64,000 nucleotides of DNA from assembly GCA_002296525.1 (NCBI GenBank), contig DBIA01000027.1, positions 1 to 64,000 on the forward strand. Reading direction: 5' to 3'. Each line of letters begins with the position of its first letter. The first letter of the stretch is position 1. This document shows, piece after piece, positions 1 through 7,002 of this stretch. Position numbers and translations under genes: made by a program. The notes beneath the pieces were generated by a model that saw nothing but the letters and a program-made list of their open reading frames with translations, was not told the DNA's origin and made no database searches. The DNA comes from Candidatus Neomicrothrix sp. UBA814. Lineage in GTDB: Bacteria; Actinomycetota; Acidimicrobiia; Acidimicrobiales; Poriferisodalaceae.

Positions 1-103
1 TTGATGCTGGGGCAGAGTTATGAAATTCCGCGCCCTTAATCAAGATGGTGTGCCTCGCTAAGTTCCAAGCTTGTCTGGTTGGTCGTGCCCATAGGGTTAG
101 AGA

Positions 104-448
104 GTGGCCTCGCGAAAGAGCAAAGTCTTGGCTGTGATTGCCTTGATAATGATTTTCACCGCGTTGGATGCCGTATCGATTTTTCGTTCTGAGCAACCCC
201 GTTCCCTTCAACAAGAAACTCAGATCTTTGAGCGCACCGATTTAGATCAGCGGAACAGACCTAATCAACTTCATGTAGTGAAATATGAGCGAGTTTCCAG
301 GGTTCTTACTGTGTGTTTTGGCTCGGGTCGCTGTGTCAGGCACTGCAATGTGCCCTCGTATGAATTCGATAGCTTTCGTTGGTCGTTCATGCCCGACTCT
401 TATTACTCAGTTCGAGTGGGAGCGAGCTCGGCGGGGTACAGGTGTTGA
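104..448 (+). CDS. Small exported KTSC-like protein
   Basis: A 114-residue protein starting at GTG. Residues about 8-27 form a hydrophobic segment after a basic start (RKSK), so it is probably exported or anchored by an uncleaved signal. The C-terminal 60 residues resemble the KTSC domain: a Val-Val-Lys-Tyr strand, then LTVCFGSG, then a VP turn, an aromatic stretch and a closing Gly-Tyr-Arg. The KTSC domain is a short domain of unclear function, sometimes found with lysyl-tRNA synthetase or RNA-associated proteins. Four cysteines in the second half (two in an FGSGRC/RHC pattern) would suit disulfides outside the cell. There is no good ribosome site. The family match is by eye and moderate. 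Confidence 0.5.
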   Translation: MASRKSKVLAVIALIMIFTALDAVSIFRSEQPRSLQQETQIFERTDLDQRNRPNQLHVVKYERVSRVLTVCFGSGRCVRHCNVPSYEFDSFRWSFMPDSYYSVRVGASSAGYRC

Positions 449-785
449 TTTAGTTGGGTGGGATTAAATGCTCGACGATAGGGTTCAATCAGAGCCCTTT
501 CCTGCCCCCATCTGAGAGGGTTTTGGGTCCGCCGTGGTCACTCCTTCCACTAGGCGGACCCAAGCGCGTGGTCTGGTGCCTGGACAAAGTATGGAAAGAC
601 CGGCCCCAACGGCGGCCACCGGTGATATCGAATTGCTATGTCTCTGTATTGGGGTGGTGAATGCGCCCAAGGTGGGATATCTAAATAATAGATTAAAAGA
701 TTCTATTAGAACTTAAATATAGATGACCATCCGGTAACTTGTCGGCGTTATCATGTATTTGCAGATCAAATACGGGAGAAAAGCC
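449..785. other. Non-coding stretch with a large inverted repeat
   Basis: I find no convincing gene here. Open frames on both strands are short, lack ribosome sites and have no recognisable motif. The only structure is the inverted repeat listed at 524-562. The last 60 bases should hold the promoter of the small gene at 786. Confidence 0.5.
524..562. repeat. Long inverted repeat (hairpin)
   Basis: The arm TGGGTCCGCC (524-533) plus GTGG (534-537) pairs with CCAC (547-550) and GGCGGACCCA (553-562), leaving a 2-base TA bulge and a 9-base loop. This gives 14 pairs. It is preceded by TTTT and not followed by T residues on either strand, so it is not a standard Rho-independent terminator. Function unknown. 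Confidence 0.5.
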
Positions 786-899
786 ATGAAACTGCTGCGT
801 CGCAAGCGTAATCAAGAACCTGTTTCCGCTATCCAACTATGGGACGATCACACTGAGCGTCAGCTCAGTAATTACTGGATTCAGTCATACGGACGATAG
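786..899 (+). CDS. 37-residue basic small protein, unknown
   Basis: An ATG start sits 7 nt after GGGAG (774-778), a good ribosome site, and the frame runs 37 codons to TAG. The product starts MKLLRRKRNQEP and ends in an aromatic YWIQSYGR tail; it is strongly basic at the N-terminus and has two Trp. A terminator-like hairpin starts 18 nt after the stop, so promoter region, gene and terminator make a compact unit. I do not recognise the family. It could be a small regulatory or ribosome-associated protein, or a peptide precursor; none of these is shown. The gene is supported by signals rather than homology. Confidence 0.5.
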   Translation: MKLLRRKRNQEPVSAIQLWDDHTERQLSNYWIQSYGR

Positions 900-917
900 C
901 GATTCTGTTTCCGCCGA

Positions 918-949
918 GGGGGCCCCTATGGGGCCCTCAACGTGTTTTT
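918..949 (+). terminator. Rho-independent terminator of the 37-codon gene
   Basis: A 9-bp stem (918-926 with 930-938, one G-U pair) closes a TAT loop and is followed within a few bases by TTTTT at 944-948. It lies just after the small gene that ends at 899. Confidence 0.6.
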
Positions 950-1022
950 GTGGACCCACTGATTTGACCTGGCGACTTTAACCTTAGACCCCAGCACTAA
1001 AATGAGCCTTTTGGGTAGGAGG

Positions 1023-1169
1023 CTATTCCCCCGAGAGCGTTTGGTGGAACTCCGAATATGGGCCGCCAGCACTAACCAGCTCGCTATGTTGACCCTTTTC
1101 GACGATAGAGCCATCATCGATGACGACAATTAGATCGGCTTGGCACCAATGCGGCTTACTCCTGATGGC
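1023..1169 (-). pseudogene. ABC transporter C-terminal remnant
   Basis: Read on the minus strand, this frame gives ADLIVVIDDGSIVEKGQHSE, then LVSAGGPYSEFHQTLSGE and a stop. This is the standard end of an exporter-type ABC ATPase (MsbA/LmrA-like): the strand after the H-loop, the D-G-x-I-V-E-x-G-x-H-x-E-L stretch and the closing helix. Immediately upstream the H-loop His-Arg-Leu-Ser motif is missing, and an in-frame stop lies at 1170-1172. About 550 residues of the protein are absent. It is therefore a decayed fragment of a once-complete gene, not a functional gene. Confidence 0.65.
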
Positions 1170-1464
1170 TCAGGTGCGTTCGGGTCTCTTAGCAAAGCGT
1201 GTGGGTGCATTGGCTGCATAACTATGAGGCTAGGCCCAAGATGCTGCAGCTATTAGTTTGAGATCAAGGAGTTCTCTAACTGTGCTTCAGACAGAAGTGA
1301 GGTCCGTAGGTGCCTTAGCAGGCCGGGGCTAAAAGTTTTTGGGTCGATTTTTGGGGCCGCCGATAGCTTGTGAAGTGTCGAGGAAAGCCAACTGAAAGGG
1401 CGAAGATGCGACACAAGATGGAAAGTTGTTATAGCTAACCGTCATAGAAAACTACGAGGGACGT
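1170..1464. other. Gene-poor stretch, probably decayed sequence
   Basis: No open frame with a ribosome site or a motif. It lies directly upstream (minus strand) of the ABC transporter remnant, so it is probably degraded remains of that gene; I could not read further transporter motifs in any frame. Confidence 0.35.
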
Positions 1465-1578
1465 ATGCCGGACTCCAACACAGAATTACTGGATGGGATT
1501 GTGCTGCAGGCGTCTCTCGAAGTCCGAGAAGCGCCTGTGGCACTATCTACCTGGTTCGCAGGCGCTTCACCAATTTGA
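1465..1578 (+). CDS. Possible 37-codon ORF or gene fragment
   Basis: An ATG preceded by GAGGG (1456-1460) opens a 37-codon frame (starting MPDSNTELLDGI, ending WFAGASPI) that ends in TGA. The same frame continues open for another 55 codons, including the PDWP segment described in the next entry. It may be a real small gene, or the end of an upstream gene of a broken DNA-repair pair. No family recognised. Low confidence. Confidence 0.25.
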   Translation: MPDSNTELLDGIVLQASLEVREAPVALSTWFAGASPI

Positions 1579-1584
1579 AAGACC

Positions 1585-1650
1585 GTGAATCGTTGCCTGG
1601 TCATCACCTTCCCTGATTGGCCGATTCACATAGTGAAGGGGAGTGCCTCG
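1585..1650 (+). pseudogene. Possible ImuB (Y-family polymerase-like) N-terminal remnant
   Basis: From a GTG at 1585 the frame reads MNRCLVITFPDWPIHIVKG. The pattern R-x-L-V-hydrophobic-x-x-P-D-W-P is the usual start of ImuB, the inactive Y-family polymerase homologue of the actinobacterial ImuA-ImuB-DnaE2 mutagenesis system. After about 20 residues the similarity vanishes and nothing like the catalytic palm follows. If correct, this is a scrap left by deletion. The match is short, so chance resemblance is quite possible. Confidence 0.25.
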
Positions 1651-1868
1651 GTAGGTCCTGAACGAGCCTGGCGATGCGCACTCCTCTTCGTCTGTCAGCC
1701 CTACCAGCAAGAGTTACAGGAGGCACGGGTCACTCGCTTGGACTGACCATTGTTGCGGATGAGGTCATTCGCTCAAGTTTTTTTAATGTCCACTATTTCG
1801 AATCTCATGCGGGTTGCGATCCCGCTTGCAGCACTGCTCGCTGGAAGCTGACAAACTTATTGAGCGCT

Positions 1869-2792
1869 ATGTCAACAGAACAGGCCTCAACCCGCTTGCC
1901 GGTCATCGATGTGGAAGCCTTTCTCTCCGGAGAGAAAGGCGCTCTTGAAACAACGGCCAAAGAGCTCCAAGGTGCTCTTGAAGATGTCGGATTCTTGTCG
2001 ATAGTTGGCCATGGAATCGAGTGGCGAATAGTCACCGATATGTATGACTGGGCGGCCAGGTATCACAACCTGAGTGATGTCACAAAACTGAACCACGAGA
2101 TGACCTCCACGTTGATGGGTTATGTGGGGCTTGGGGGAGCAAAGCGCGGGGATCGCCCCCATGCCCTCAACGCCGCCTTTTTTATGGGGCGCCCTGGTTC
2201 GAAAAGGAATCAGTTTCCCGATGAAGAGGCTCTACCGGGGTTTAGGGATGCCGCCGAAACTTATTACCGTGTCATGGAACAGCTCTGTCTTAACCTCTTG
2301 CCGCTCTACGCCACAGCGGCAGATATGCCAGCGAACTATTTCGATAAGTTTTTTGACCCTGCTCTCGCAACGTTAAGAATGAGCCATTACCCGCCAGTTG
2401 TCGCAGAGCCAGATCAATGGGGAATTGATCCGCACAGCGATGCAGGCTTTATGACGTTGCTACCCACAAACGAAGTTAGCGGACTTGCTATTAAGGCAGA
2501 CGACGGTTGGTTTTCAGTTGAACAAGAAACTCAATCATTTGTTGTCAACGCAGGTGACACTCTGAGGGCATGGAGTAATAACCGATTTCGATCTACGCAA
2601 CACCGAGCATTGAACGTCAGTGCAGGTAACCGTTTTGCAATTCCATTTTTCTTCGATCCGCGTCCTGATACTACGATCGATCCCCTTTCAGGGTGTATCA
2701 GTGATATTCGGCCGTTAGCCGTGAAGCCATATAGATACGGTGAATACCTGCAGAACTTTATGCGGGAGGGCTACATACCCGCAGCAAATTGA
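1869..2792 (+). CDS. Fe(II)/2-oxoglutarate dioxygenase, isopenicillin N synthase-like
   Basis: A 307-residue oxidoreductase of the IPNS-like Fe(II)/2-oxoglutarate family. The N-terminal DIOX_N-type region begins LPVIDVEAFLSGE and contains FLSIVGHGI. The iron triad is visible as His-Ser-Asp in DPHSDAGF, followed about 55 residues later by the His in STQHRAL; the 2-oxoglutarate-binding Arg is in GNRFAIPFF. I chose the ATG at 1869 because the family's N-terminus aligns there; an upstream extension to 1674 would add 65 residues without any similarity. The substrate cannot be read from sequence. It stands alone between the gene-poor region and a convergent LLM gene. Confidence 0.85.
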   Translation: MSTEQASTRLPVIDVEAFLSGEKGALETTAKELQGALEDVGFLSIVGHGIEWRIVTDMYDWAARYHNLSDVTKLNHEMTSTLMGYVGLGGAKRGDRPHALNAAFFMGRPGSKRNQFPDEEALPGFRDAAETYYRVMEQLCLNLLPLYATAADMPANYFDKFFDPALATLRMSHYPPVVAEPDQWGIDPHSDAGFMTLLPTNEVSGLAIKADDGWFSVEQETQSFVVNAGDTLRAWSNNRFRSTQHRALNVSAGNRFAIPFFFDPRPDTTIDPLSGCISDIRPLAVKPYRYGEYLQNFMREGYIPAAN

Positions 2793-2826
2793 GAAACAGT
2801 GACGTCCGCCCCGCAAGGAGCTCGGG

Positions 2827-3684
2827 TTAGTTGTACTGATCTTTAAACTCAGAAATCTGATCAAGTTTCGGTATCACCGTGTCTGCCTCGGCGGGGGGCA
2901 GGGTGAAAACTATGCGATTGCATCCAGCCTCTATGAGACTGTCAACAATCTCTGCCTTAGGAGGTGTCCCAAACTGTCCAAAATCGAAGGACTCGGGGTC
3001 GCGACCGGCATCAGATGCCATCTGTTTGAGGGTAGTGATCTGCTCTGCGAAGTCGTAGCGACCGCTTATCGGCATAAAGCCATCACAGTATTCGATGATG
3101 TCTTTCATGGTTTTGGGACCGGCAGCTCCACCCAAAATGATTGGTGGGTGAGGCTTTTGAGTGGGTTTCGGCCATTGCCAACTGGAGCTGAAGTCCACAT
3201 GTTCGCCATGAAACTCTGCCTCGTCGTTGGCCCAAAGTTCTTTCATGGCAAGGATTCGTTCTCGCATGACGGCACGACGCTCGGTGAATTGGACGCCGTG
3301 ATGGTGGAGCTCTTCTTTGTTCCACCCGTAGCCAATCCCAAAAAGAAATCGTCCATTCGTCAGCGCGTCGACTGTTGCAACACTTTTCGCTAACCAAATC
3401 GGGTCGCGTTGAGGCACCAACGTTATACCGGTGCCCAGCTTTATGGTGCTCGTCACAGCTCCAGCCATTCCCAAGGCCACGAACTGATCGTGTGTGCGCC
3501 AGTATTCTTCCGGCAACGGTGGTGCTTTGGGATTGAGACCCCATGGAGTTTCGCGGCTGGTCGGAATATGGCTGTGTTCAGGGAACCAAATCGATTCAAA
3601 CCCTCTGTCTTCGGCCTCTTTGGCGAGAGTCATAGGGTCGATTGCTTTGTCGGTGGGGAACATGTTTATGCCGAAATCAGTCAT
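2827..3684 (-). CDS. LLM-class F420-dependent oxidoreductase
   Basis: A 285-residue TIM-barrel flavin/F420 enzyme of the bacterial luciferase-like family, probably of the actinobacterial F420-dependent branch. Motifs: IWFPEHSHIP near residue 32, the LGTGITLVPQRDPI strand, LTNGRFLFGIGYGW around residue 110-120 and HPPIILGGAAGPKT near 180-190. Such enzymes reduce or oxidise diverse small molecules with F420 as hydride carrier. Length is typical. It is convergent with the dioxygenase at 1869 and probably has its own promoter. Cofactor (F420 or FMN) and substrate are inferred from family only. Confidence 0.85.
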   Translation of the reverse strand: MTDFGINMFPTDKAIDPMTLAKEAEDRGFESIWFPEHSHIPTSRETPWGLNPKAPPLPEEYWRTHDQFVALGMAGAVTSTIKLGTGITLVPQRDPIWLAKSVATVDALTNGRFLFGIGYGWNKEELHHHGVQFTERRAVMRERILAMKELWANDEAEFHGEHVDFSSSWQWPKPTQKPHPPIILGGAAGPKTMKDIIEYCDGFMPISGRYDFAEQITTLKQMASDAGRDPESFDFGQFGTPPKAEIVDSLIEAGCNRIVFTLPPAEADTVIPKLDQISEFKDQYN

Positions 3685-3754
3685 GGGGCGATCTTAACGA
3701 GATCGGGAAGTTAGGTGTTGTGAAGAAATCAGAAACTCCACGGCGCTCAAAGCA

Positions 3755-3799
3755 TTGAAAAAAATATGATGAGCCCTCCCATTTGTGGGAGGGCTCATC
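3755..3799 (-). terminator. Strong minus-strand terminator
   Basis: The arm GATGAGCCCTCCCA (3768-3781) pairs perfectly with TGGGAGGGCTCATC (3786-3799) around a 4-base loop, giving 14 bp. On the minus strand the hairpin is followed by a T tract (the A run 3757-3763 of the plus strand). It ends transcription of the ABM gene at 3892, leaving an untranslated tail of about 90 nt. Confidence 0.85.
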
Positions 3800-3891
3800 G
3801 GGGTTCTGAGAAGCGAGCCACCTGGGCGGCATCACTGCTTGTGGAAATACCTACACGGTGTAGCTACGTCCTTAATCAGGAGTTGATGTGT

Positions 3892-4185
3892 TCAGGCGTC
3901 GTGGCTGTCTAGATAGGTGACCTGAAGATTGCCGGCCAGCACTGGAGCGAGCAGTTCAGGGAGTCCGGTGTCCATCCTCCATTGCAGGTAGCTCTGATGA
4001 TTTTCTTTGAGTGCAAACTTCTCCCAAAGGACAACGGTGTCAGGGTTGCTGTCATCGCTGTAGACCTCGATTGATTCGCATCCTTCGTAAGCGCGAGTGT
4101 CGGCGAGTGCTCCGCGCAGAATTTCAATTAATTCTGGTCCCTTGCCCTCTTGACATGGGAACACGACGTGAATGGTCTGAGACAT
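3892..4185 (-). CDS. Antibiotic biosynthesis monooxygenase (ABM)-domain protein
   Basis: A 97-residue single-domain protein of the dimeric alpha+beta ABM fold, the family of quinol monooxygenases and heme-degrading enzymes. It starts MSQTIHVVFPCQEGKGPELI, has the Cys-Glu-Ser-Ile-Glu-Val-Tyr strand and the VVLWEKFALKENHQSYL helix typical of the fold. Length is standard. A strong terminator follows on the same strand. Substrate unknown; many members act on quinones or aromatic compounds, which suits the surrounding oxygenase genes. Confidence 0.8.
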   Translation of the reverse strand: MSQTIHVVFPCQEGKGPELIEILRGALADTRAYEGCESIEVYSDDSNPDTVVLWEKFALKENHQSYLQWRMDTGLPELLAPVLAGNLQVTYLDSHDA

Positions 4186-4309
4186 GTTTGACTTCCTTAA
4201 TGTGTAGCTGTCACTAGCTCGTCGGGAAGCTCATCACCTTTAATGCAAAGCGTCAACTCTTGTGTCTTTGTGGCGCGAAAAGAGACCTATAAGAAGCTGA
4301 CTCTGAGCG

Positions 4310-4705
4310 TTATCTCCTAGGAGTTGTCGCAGCAATAATCTCGACTTCGATGTCACCAACCACAAGAGGAGCGCCGACGGTCGTTCGGCATGGGTACGGT
4401 GCCTCAAAGACGTCGAGAAATACCTCATTCCAAGTAGCGAACTCAGAAACATCGGTTAGTTGAGTATTGACTTTGATGACGTGATCCAAAGAAAGGCCCA
4501 TGTCTTCAAGCATTAAACCGAAGTTTTCCAAAGCAACTCTCGCCTGAGTTGCGAGATCGCCCCCGGTCACTTCGAATGTTTCGAGGTCAATAGCGGTCAT
4601 GCCGCTAAAGAAATACAAGTCGCCGACTTGTATGGCTGTTGAGTTCTTAATGTCGAATTGTTCAAGCGCCGCTGACGCCGAAGGAGATGAATGAATGATG
4701 GTCAT
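4310..4705 (-). CDS. RidA/YjgF/UK114 family protein
   Basis: A 131-residue RidA-like protein. RidA proper hydrolyses reactive enamine/imine intermediates; many relatives act in specific catabolic routes. Visible features are GDLYFFSGMTAID (N-terminal strand pair), TQARVALENFGLMLEDMG (helix) and the carboxylate-binding Arg in the PYPCRTTVGAPL motif, then VEIEIIAATTP-like C-terminal strand. Start is either the ATG at 4705 (better family fit) or the one at 4717; neither has a clear ribosome site. The gene follows the ABM gene direction with a 124-bp gap, so it is probably transcribed separately or as an upstream cistron. Confidence 0.85.
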   Translation of the reverse strand: MTIIHSSPSASAALEQFDIKNSTAIQVGDLYFFSGMTAIDLETFEVTGGDLATQARVALENFGLMLEDMGLSLDHVIKVNTQLTDVSEFATWNEVFLDVFEAPYPCRTTVGAPLVVGDIEVEIIAATTPRR

Positions 4706-4809
4706 GTGGCACACCATACGCGCCGGTAAGTTAACGCTTGAACTAGAAACGAAATCTTATGTCTCACATAGTCGTGTCGTGATAGCGCAACCAGATAGAA
4801 AGGTGCGTC

Positions 4810-5316
4810 GTGACTGAAGAAAAACATGGAGAAGATATAGACCGCAGTGAGGAATGGGAACAGCTACGAGCGACTTACCTGCGCTCACCGTCAGTGCGCC
4901 CTGAATCTTCGGCGCAAGGAGTCCACCATCTAGCGCTCCTCAGTTCTGACGTTGAACAAACCATTGCCTTTTATCAAGGTGTCCTTGAATTCCCGTTGAC
5001 GGAGCTCTTCGAGAACCGCGACTACAAAGGATCAACTCACTTTTTTTTCGATATCGGCAACGGAAATGCTCTTGCGTTCTTTGACTTTCCAGGTCTGGAA
5101 TTGGGTGCTTATCGAGAAGTCTTGGGGTCGTTACATCATTTGGCGATTTCAGTCACCCCGGACAAGTGGCACCACCTCCGAAGCAAATTAGAAGATGCGG
5201 GTGTTGAAATTGTTTTCGAGCATAAAGGTTCTATTTACTTCAGTGGTCCCGACGGAGAACGGCTCGAACTGCTCGCTGAGCCGCTGGGGGAGATGAATGG
5301 CCGTCCCGTTCTGTAA
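4810..5316 (+). CDS. VOC (glyoxalase/dioxygenase superfamily) protein
   Basis: A 168-residue vicinal-oxygen-chelate protein with one complete pair of beta-alpha-beta-beta-beta modules after a 35-residue hydrophilic lead. Module 1 starts GVHHLALLSSDVEQTIAFYQ; module 2 starts LHHLAISVTPDKWH. Candidate metal ligands are the His residues opening each module and the Glu in GERLELLAEP. Members include ring-cleavage dioxygenases, epimerases and resistance proteins. It starts at GTG with AAAGG 6 nt upstream. It is divergent from the RidA gene, sharing a 100-bp promoter region. Confidence 0.8.
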   Translation: MTEEKHGEDIDRSEEWEQLRATYLRSPSVRPESSAQGVHHLALLSSDVEQTIAFYQGVLEFPLTELFENRDYKGSTHFFFDIGNGNALAFFDFPGLELGAYREVLGSLHHLAISVTPDKWHHLRSKLEDAGVEIVFEHKGSIYFSGPDGERLELLAEPLGEMNGRPVL

Positions 5317-5355
5317 CCGCTCTCATGGTTCGAGTTGCGACGTGAGTTGGAGACA

Positions 5356-6216
5356 ATGAGGGTGCGGCGAACGGCGGGTTTCTTTATGGTCGTGATGCTT
5401 CTACTTGCGGGTGATGTTGTGCCTGCCGCTGCTCACGACCCCGTATTTCTATCTAAAGAACATACGTCCCCCGAAGTGGGCCCCCTGTTACCTGATGGCA
5501 CCATCTCTTTCGCTATGTACGGCCGCCTGACTTCACCGTCGGCGACTCAGGGTTTTCAAGCTGGAATGAAAGATGGTGACGCGCTAAATCTTTCCCTATT
5601 GATCCCAGCTGTTCTTCCCGAGACCAGTTTCGAAGTTCGGTCGCTACCAAAAGTTCAAGTCGTCCGCCCAGACGGAACCGAGTTTTCCCTCACACCGACG
5701 GTTCGAGAGATTTTTCATGAGCCCTACACCAACACTCGCTATCTAAGATTGGGAGATCATCAAGAAGTAGCGCGTCAGGGCTATTACAGCTTTAGTGTGT
5801 CTGGGGCCAGACCGGGACGCTATGTGGTTTCGATCGGAATCTTGGAACGGTTCGGTACGGAGATCATTCGATATACCCGCCCGTTAATAGTTGGTCGAGC
5901 GACGCAGCCTATATATCAGTGGTTCGAGGAACCAGTAATAGCGGATCATGCAACAGGCTCCGAAGCCCCTGATGTAGATGAGGAGAGGGCGGAAGTGTCT
6001 CAACCTCGCCAACTGGCTTCGGAAATTGAAACTGCTGGCACTCCAAATGTTGGAAATGAGCAACAGCTAGACGCCGATGCAGAACCATGTGATTGTGGCC
6101 GCCCGCGACGGTCACTAGTTGTTGCACTTAGCGTCGGAGCACTTATCGTGGCACTAGCAATATTGAAATTGAGGGAGCGTCGCCGCAGCCGGATCACCAA
6201 CGACGCACCGTCTTAA
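5356..6216 (+). CDS. Exported, C-terminally membrane-anchored protein of unknown function
   Basis: A 286-residue protein with a clear signal peptide (MRVRRTAGFF, then a leucine-rich core and PAAAHD cleavage region). The mature part is beta-rich and soluble to about residue 195. A negatively charged low-complexity linker follows, then one membrane helix (SLVVALSVGALIVALAIL) and a basic cytoplasmic tail with RERRRSR. This is the layout of an outward-facing single-pass protein. I chose ATG 5356 because TTGGAG lies just upstream and the signal peptide then begins properly. The PAAAHDPVF start recalls CopC/YcnI-like copper-associated exported proteins, but I cannot support that further. The stop overlaps the end of the convergent HD gene by 4 bases. 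Confidence 0.65.
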   Translation: MRVRRTAGFFMVVMLLLAGDVVPAAAHDPVFLSKEHTSPEVGPLLPDGTISFAMYGRLTSPSATQGFQAGMKDGDALNLSLLIPAVLPETSFEVRSLPKVQVVRPDGTEFSLTPTVREIFHEPYTNTRYLRLGDHQEVARQGYYSFSVSGARPGRYVVSIGILERFGTEIIRYTRPLIVGRATQPIYQWFEEPVIADHATGSEAPDVDEERAEVSQPRQLASEIETAGTPNVGNEQQLDADAEPCDCGRPRRSLVVALSVGALIVALAILKLRERRRSRITNDAPS

Positions 6217-6839
6217 AGGTCACCGCCTGGCATTCGACCGTCATCCTTCAGGTAAATCGAGTTTTTGGGTTCAGCTAGAAGCGCCTCCACTGCGGGAACG
6301 AAGTCGGACAGGGGCATAGAGTCGTATTTTGGATCAAAGGCCGTTTGATCGAATTCCTGACAGAACTCCACTGTCAGGTCGTAAGCGGGATGACCCTGAA
6401 ATTGGTCCCTCATATTCCGGTCAAGACCCAAGTAGTGAAAGAAGTTGTATCCCTGAAAGATGCCGTGCTTTTCGACCATCCAAAGGTGCTCTTCAGAAAC
6501 AAACGGCTTCAAAATCGCTACAGCGATGTCTGGGTGATTATAAGAACCGAGTGTGTCGCCGATGTCGTGGAGAAGAGCGCAAACAACGTATTCGTCAGAT
6601 TTGTTGGCCCGGTAGGCGCGGGTAGCGGTCTGGAGTGAATGCTCGAGTCGGTCGACAGCGAATCCGCCATGATCACCTTCAAGAAGCTTGAGATGATCGA
6701 TGACCCTAGTGGCTACGTCAGCGGCTAGCTGTTGGTTGTGAGCTGCAATGATTTTCCAATCCATTGCAGTTCCTTCGGTCATAGCTCCGAAGGTTGCCGA
6801 TTGTTCGAGTAAATCTCCAGAGGAGTTGGGAGTATCCAT
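6213..6839 (-). CDS. HD-domain protein of the PhnZ/MIOX-like di-iron oxygenase type
   Basis: A 208-residue HD-domain protein. The ligand pattern matches mixed-valent di-iron HD oxygenases such as PhnZ: H67 in EHSLQ, H91-D92 in LLHDIGD, H102 in YNHPDIA, H125 in VEKHGIFQGY, and D164 or D169 in the C-terminal helix. The spacing 67 to 91 (24) and 102 to 125 (23) is close to that of PhnZ. PhnZ cleaves C-P bonds of hydroxyphosphonates; relatives act on other substrates, and some members are simple phosphohydrolases. No PhnY-like partner lies next to it. An AAGAAGG ribosome site supports the ATG at 6839. Confidence 0.7.
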   Translation of the reverse strand: MDTPNSSGDLLEQSATFGAMTEGTAMDWKIIAAHNQQLAADVATRVIDHLKLLEGDHGGFAVDRLEHSLQTATRAYRANKSDEYVVCALLHDIGDTLGSYNHPDIAVAILKPFVSEEHLWMVEKHGIFQGYNFFHYLGLDRNMRDQFQGHPAYDLTVEFCQEFDQTAFDPKYDSMPLSDFVPAVEALLAEPKNSIYLKDDGRMPGGDL

Positions 6840-6937
6840 TTCGCCTTCTTTTTCGTGCTAGGCCCAATAGTAATCGCTGCAAGGGACAGAGTTTTGTGTA
6901 CTCATTTTGGGAAGAGACGTATCCCTACCGAGCACTG

Positions 6938-6966
6938 TTGCGGCTAGGTAAGTAAGCCGATAAAAC
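6938..6966 (+). promoter_or_regulatory. Candidate promoter of the aldehyde dehydrogenase gene
   Basis: TTGCGG (6938-6943) and TAAAAC (6961-6966) are separated by 17 bases, about 36 nt before the ATG at 7003. Resemblance to the sigma-70 consensus only. Confidence 0.3.
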
Positions 6967-7002
6967 TGTATTAAGTAGACCAAACATAATTAAGGATGAG
7001 AG

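Noticed and set aside
1..39. Short open frame at the left edge (ends EIPRP and TAA)
   Set aside because: Only 12 codons, no recognisable family; may be the tail of an upstream gene but cannot be supported.
926..1129. 67-residue minus-strand open frame
   Set aside because: It is in the wrong phase; the true phase on this strand is the ABC transporter remnant.
1674..1868. N-terminal extension of the first dioxygenase
   Set aside because: The 65 extra residues have no family similarity; ATG 1869 fits the start.
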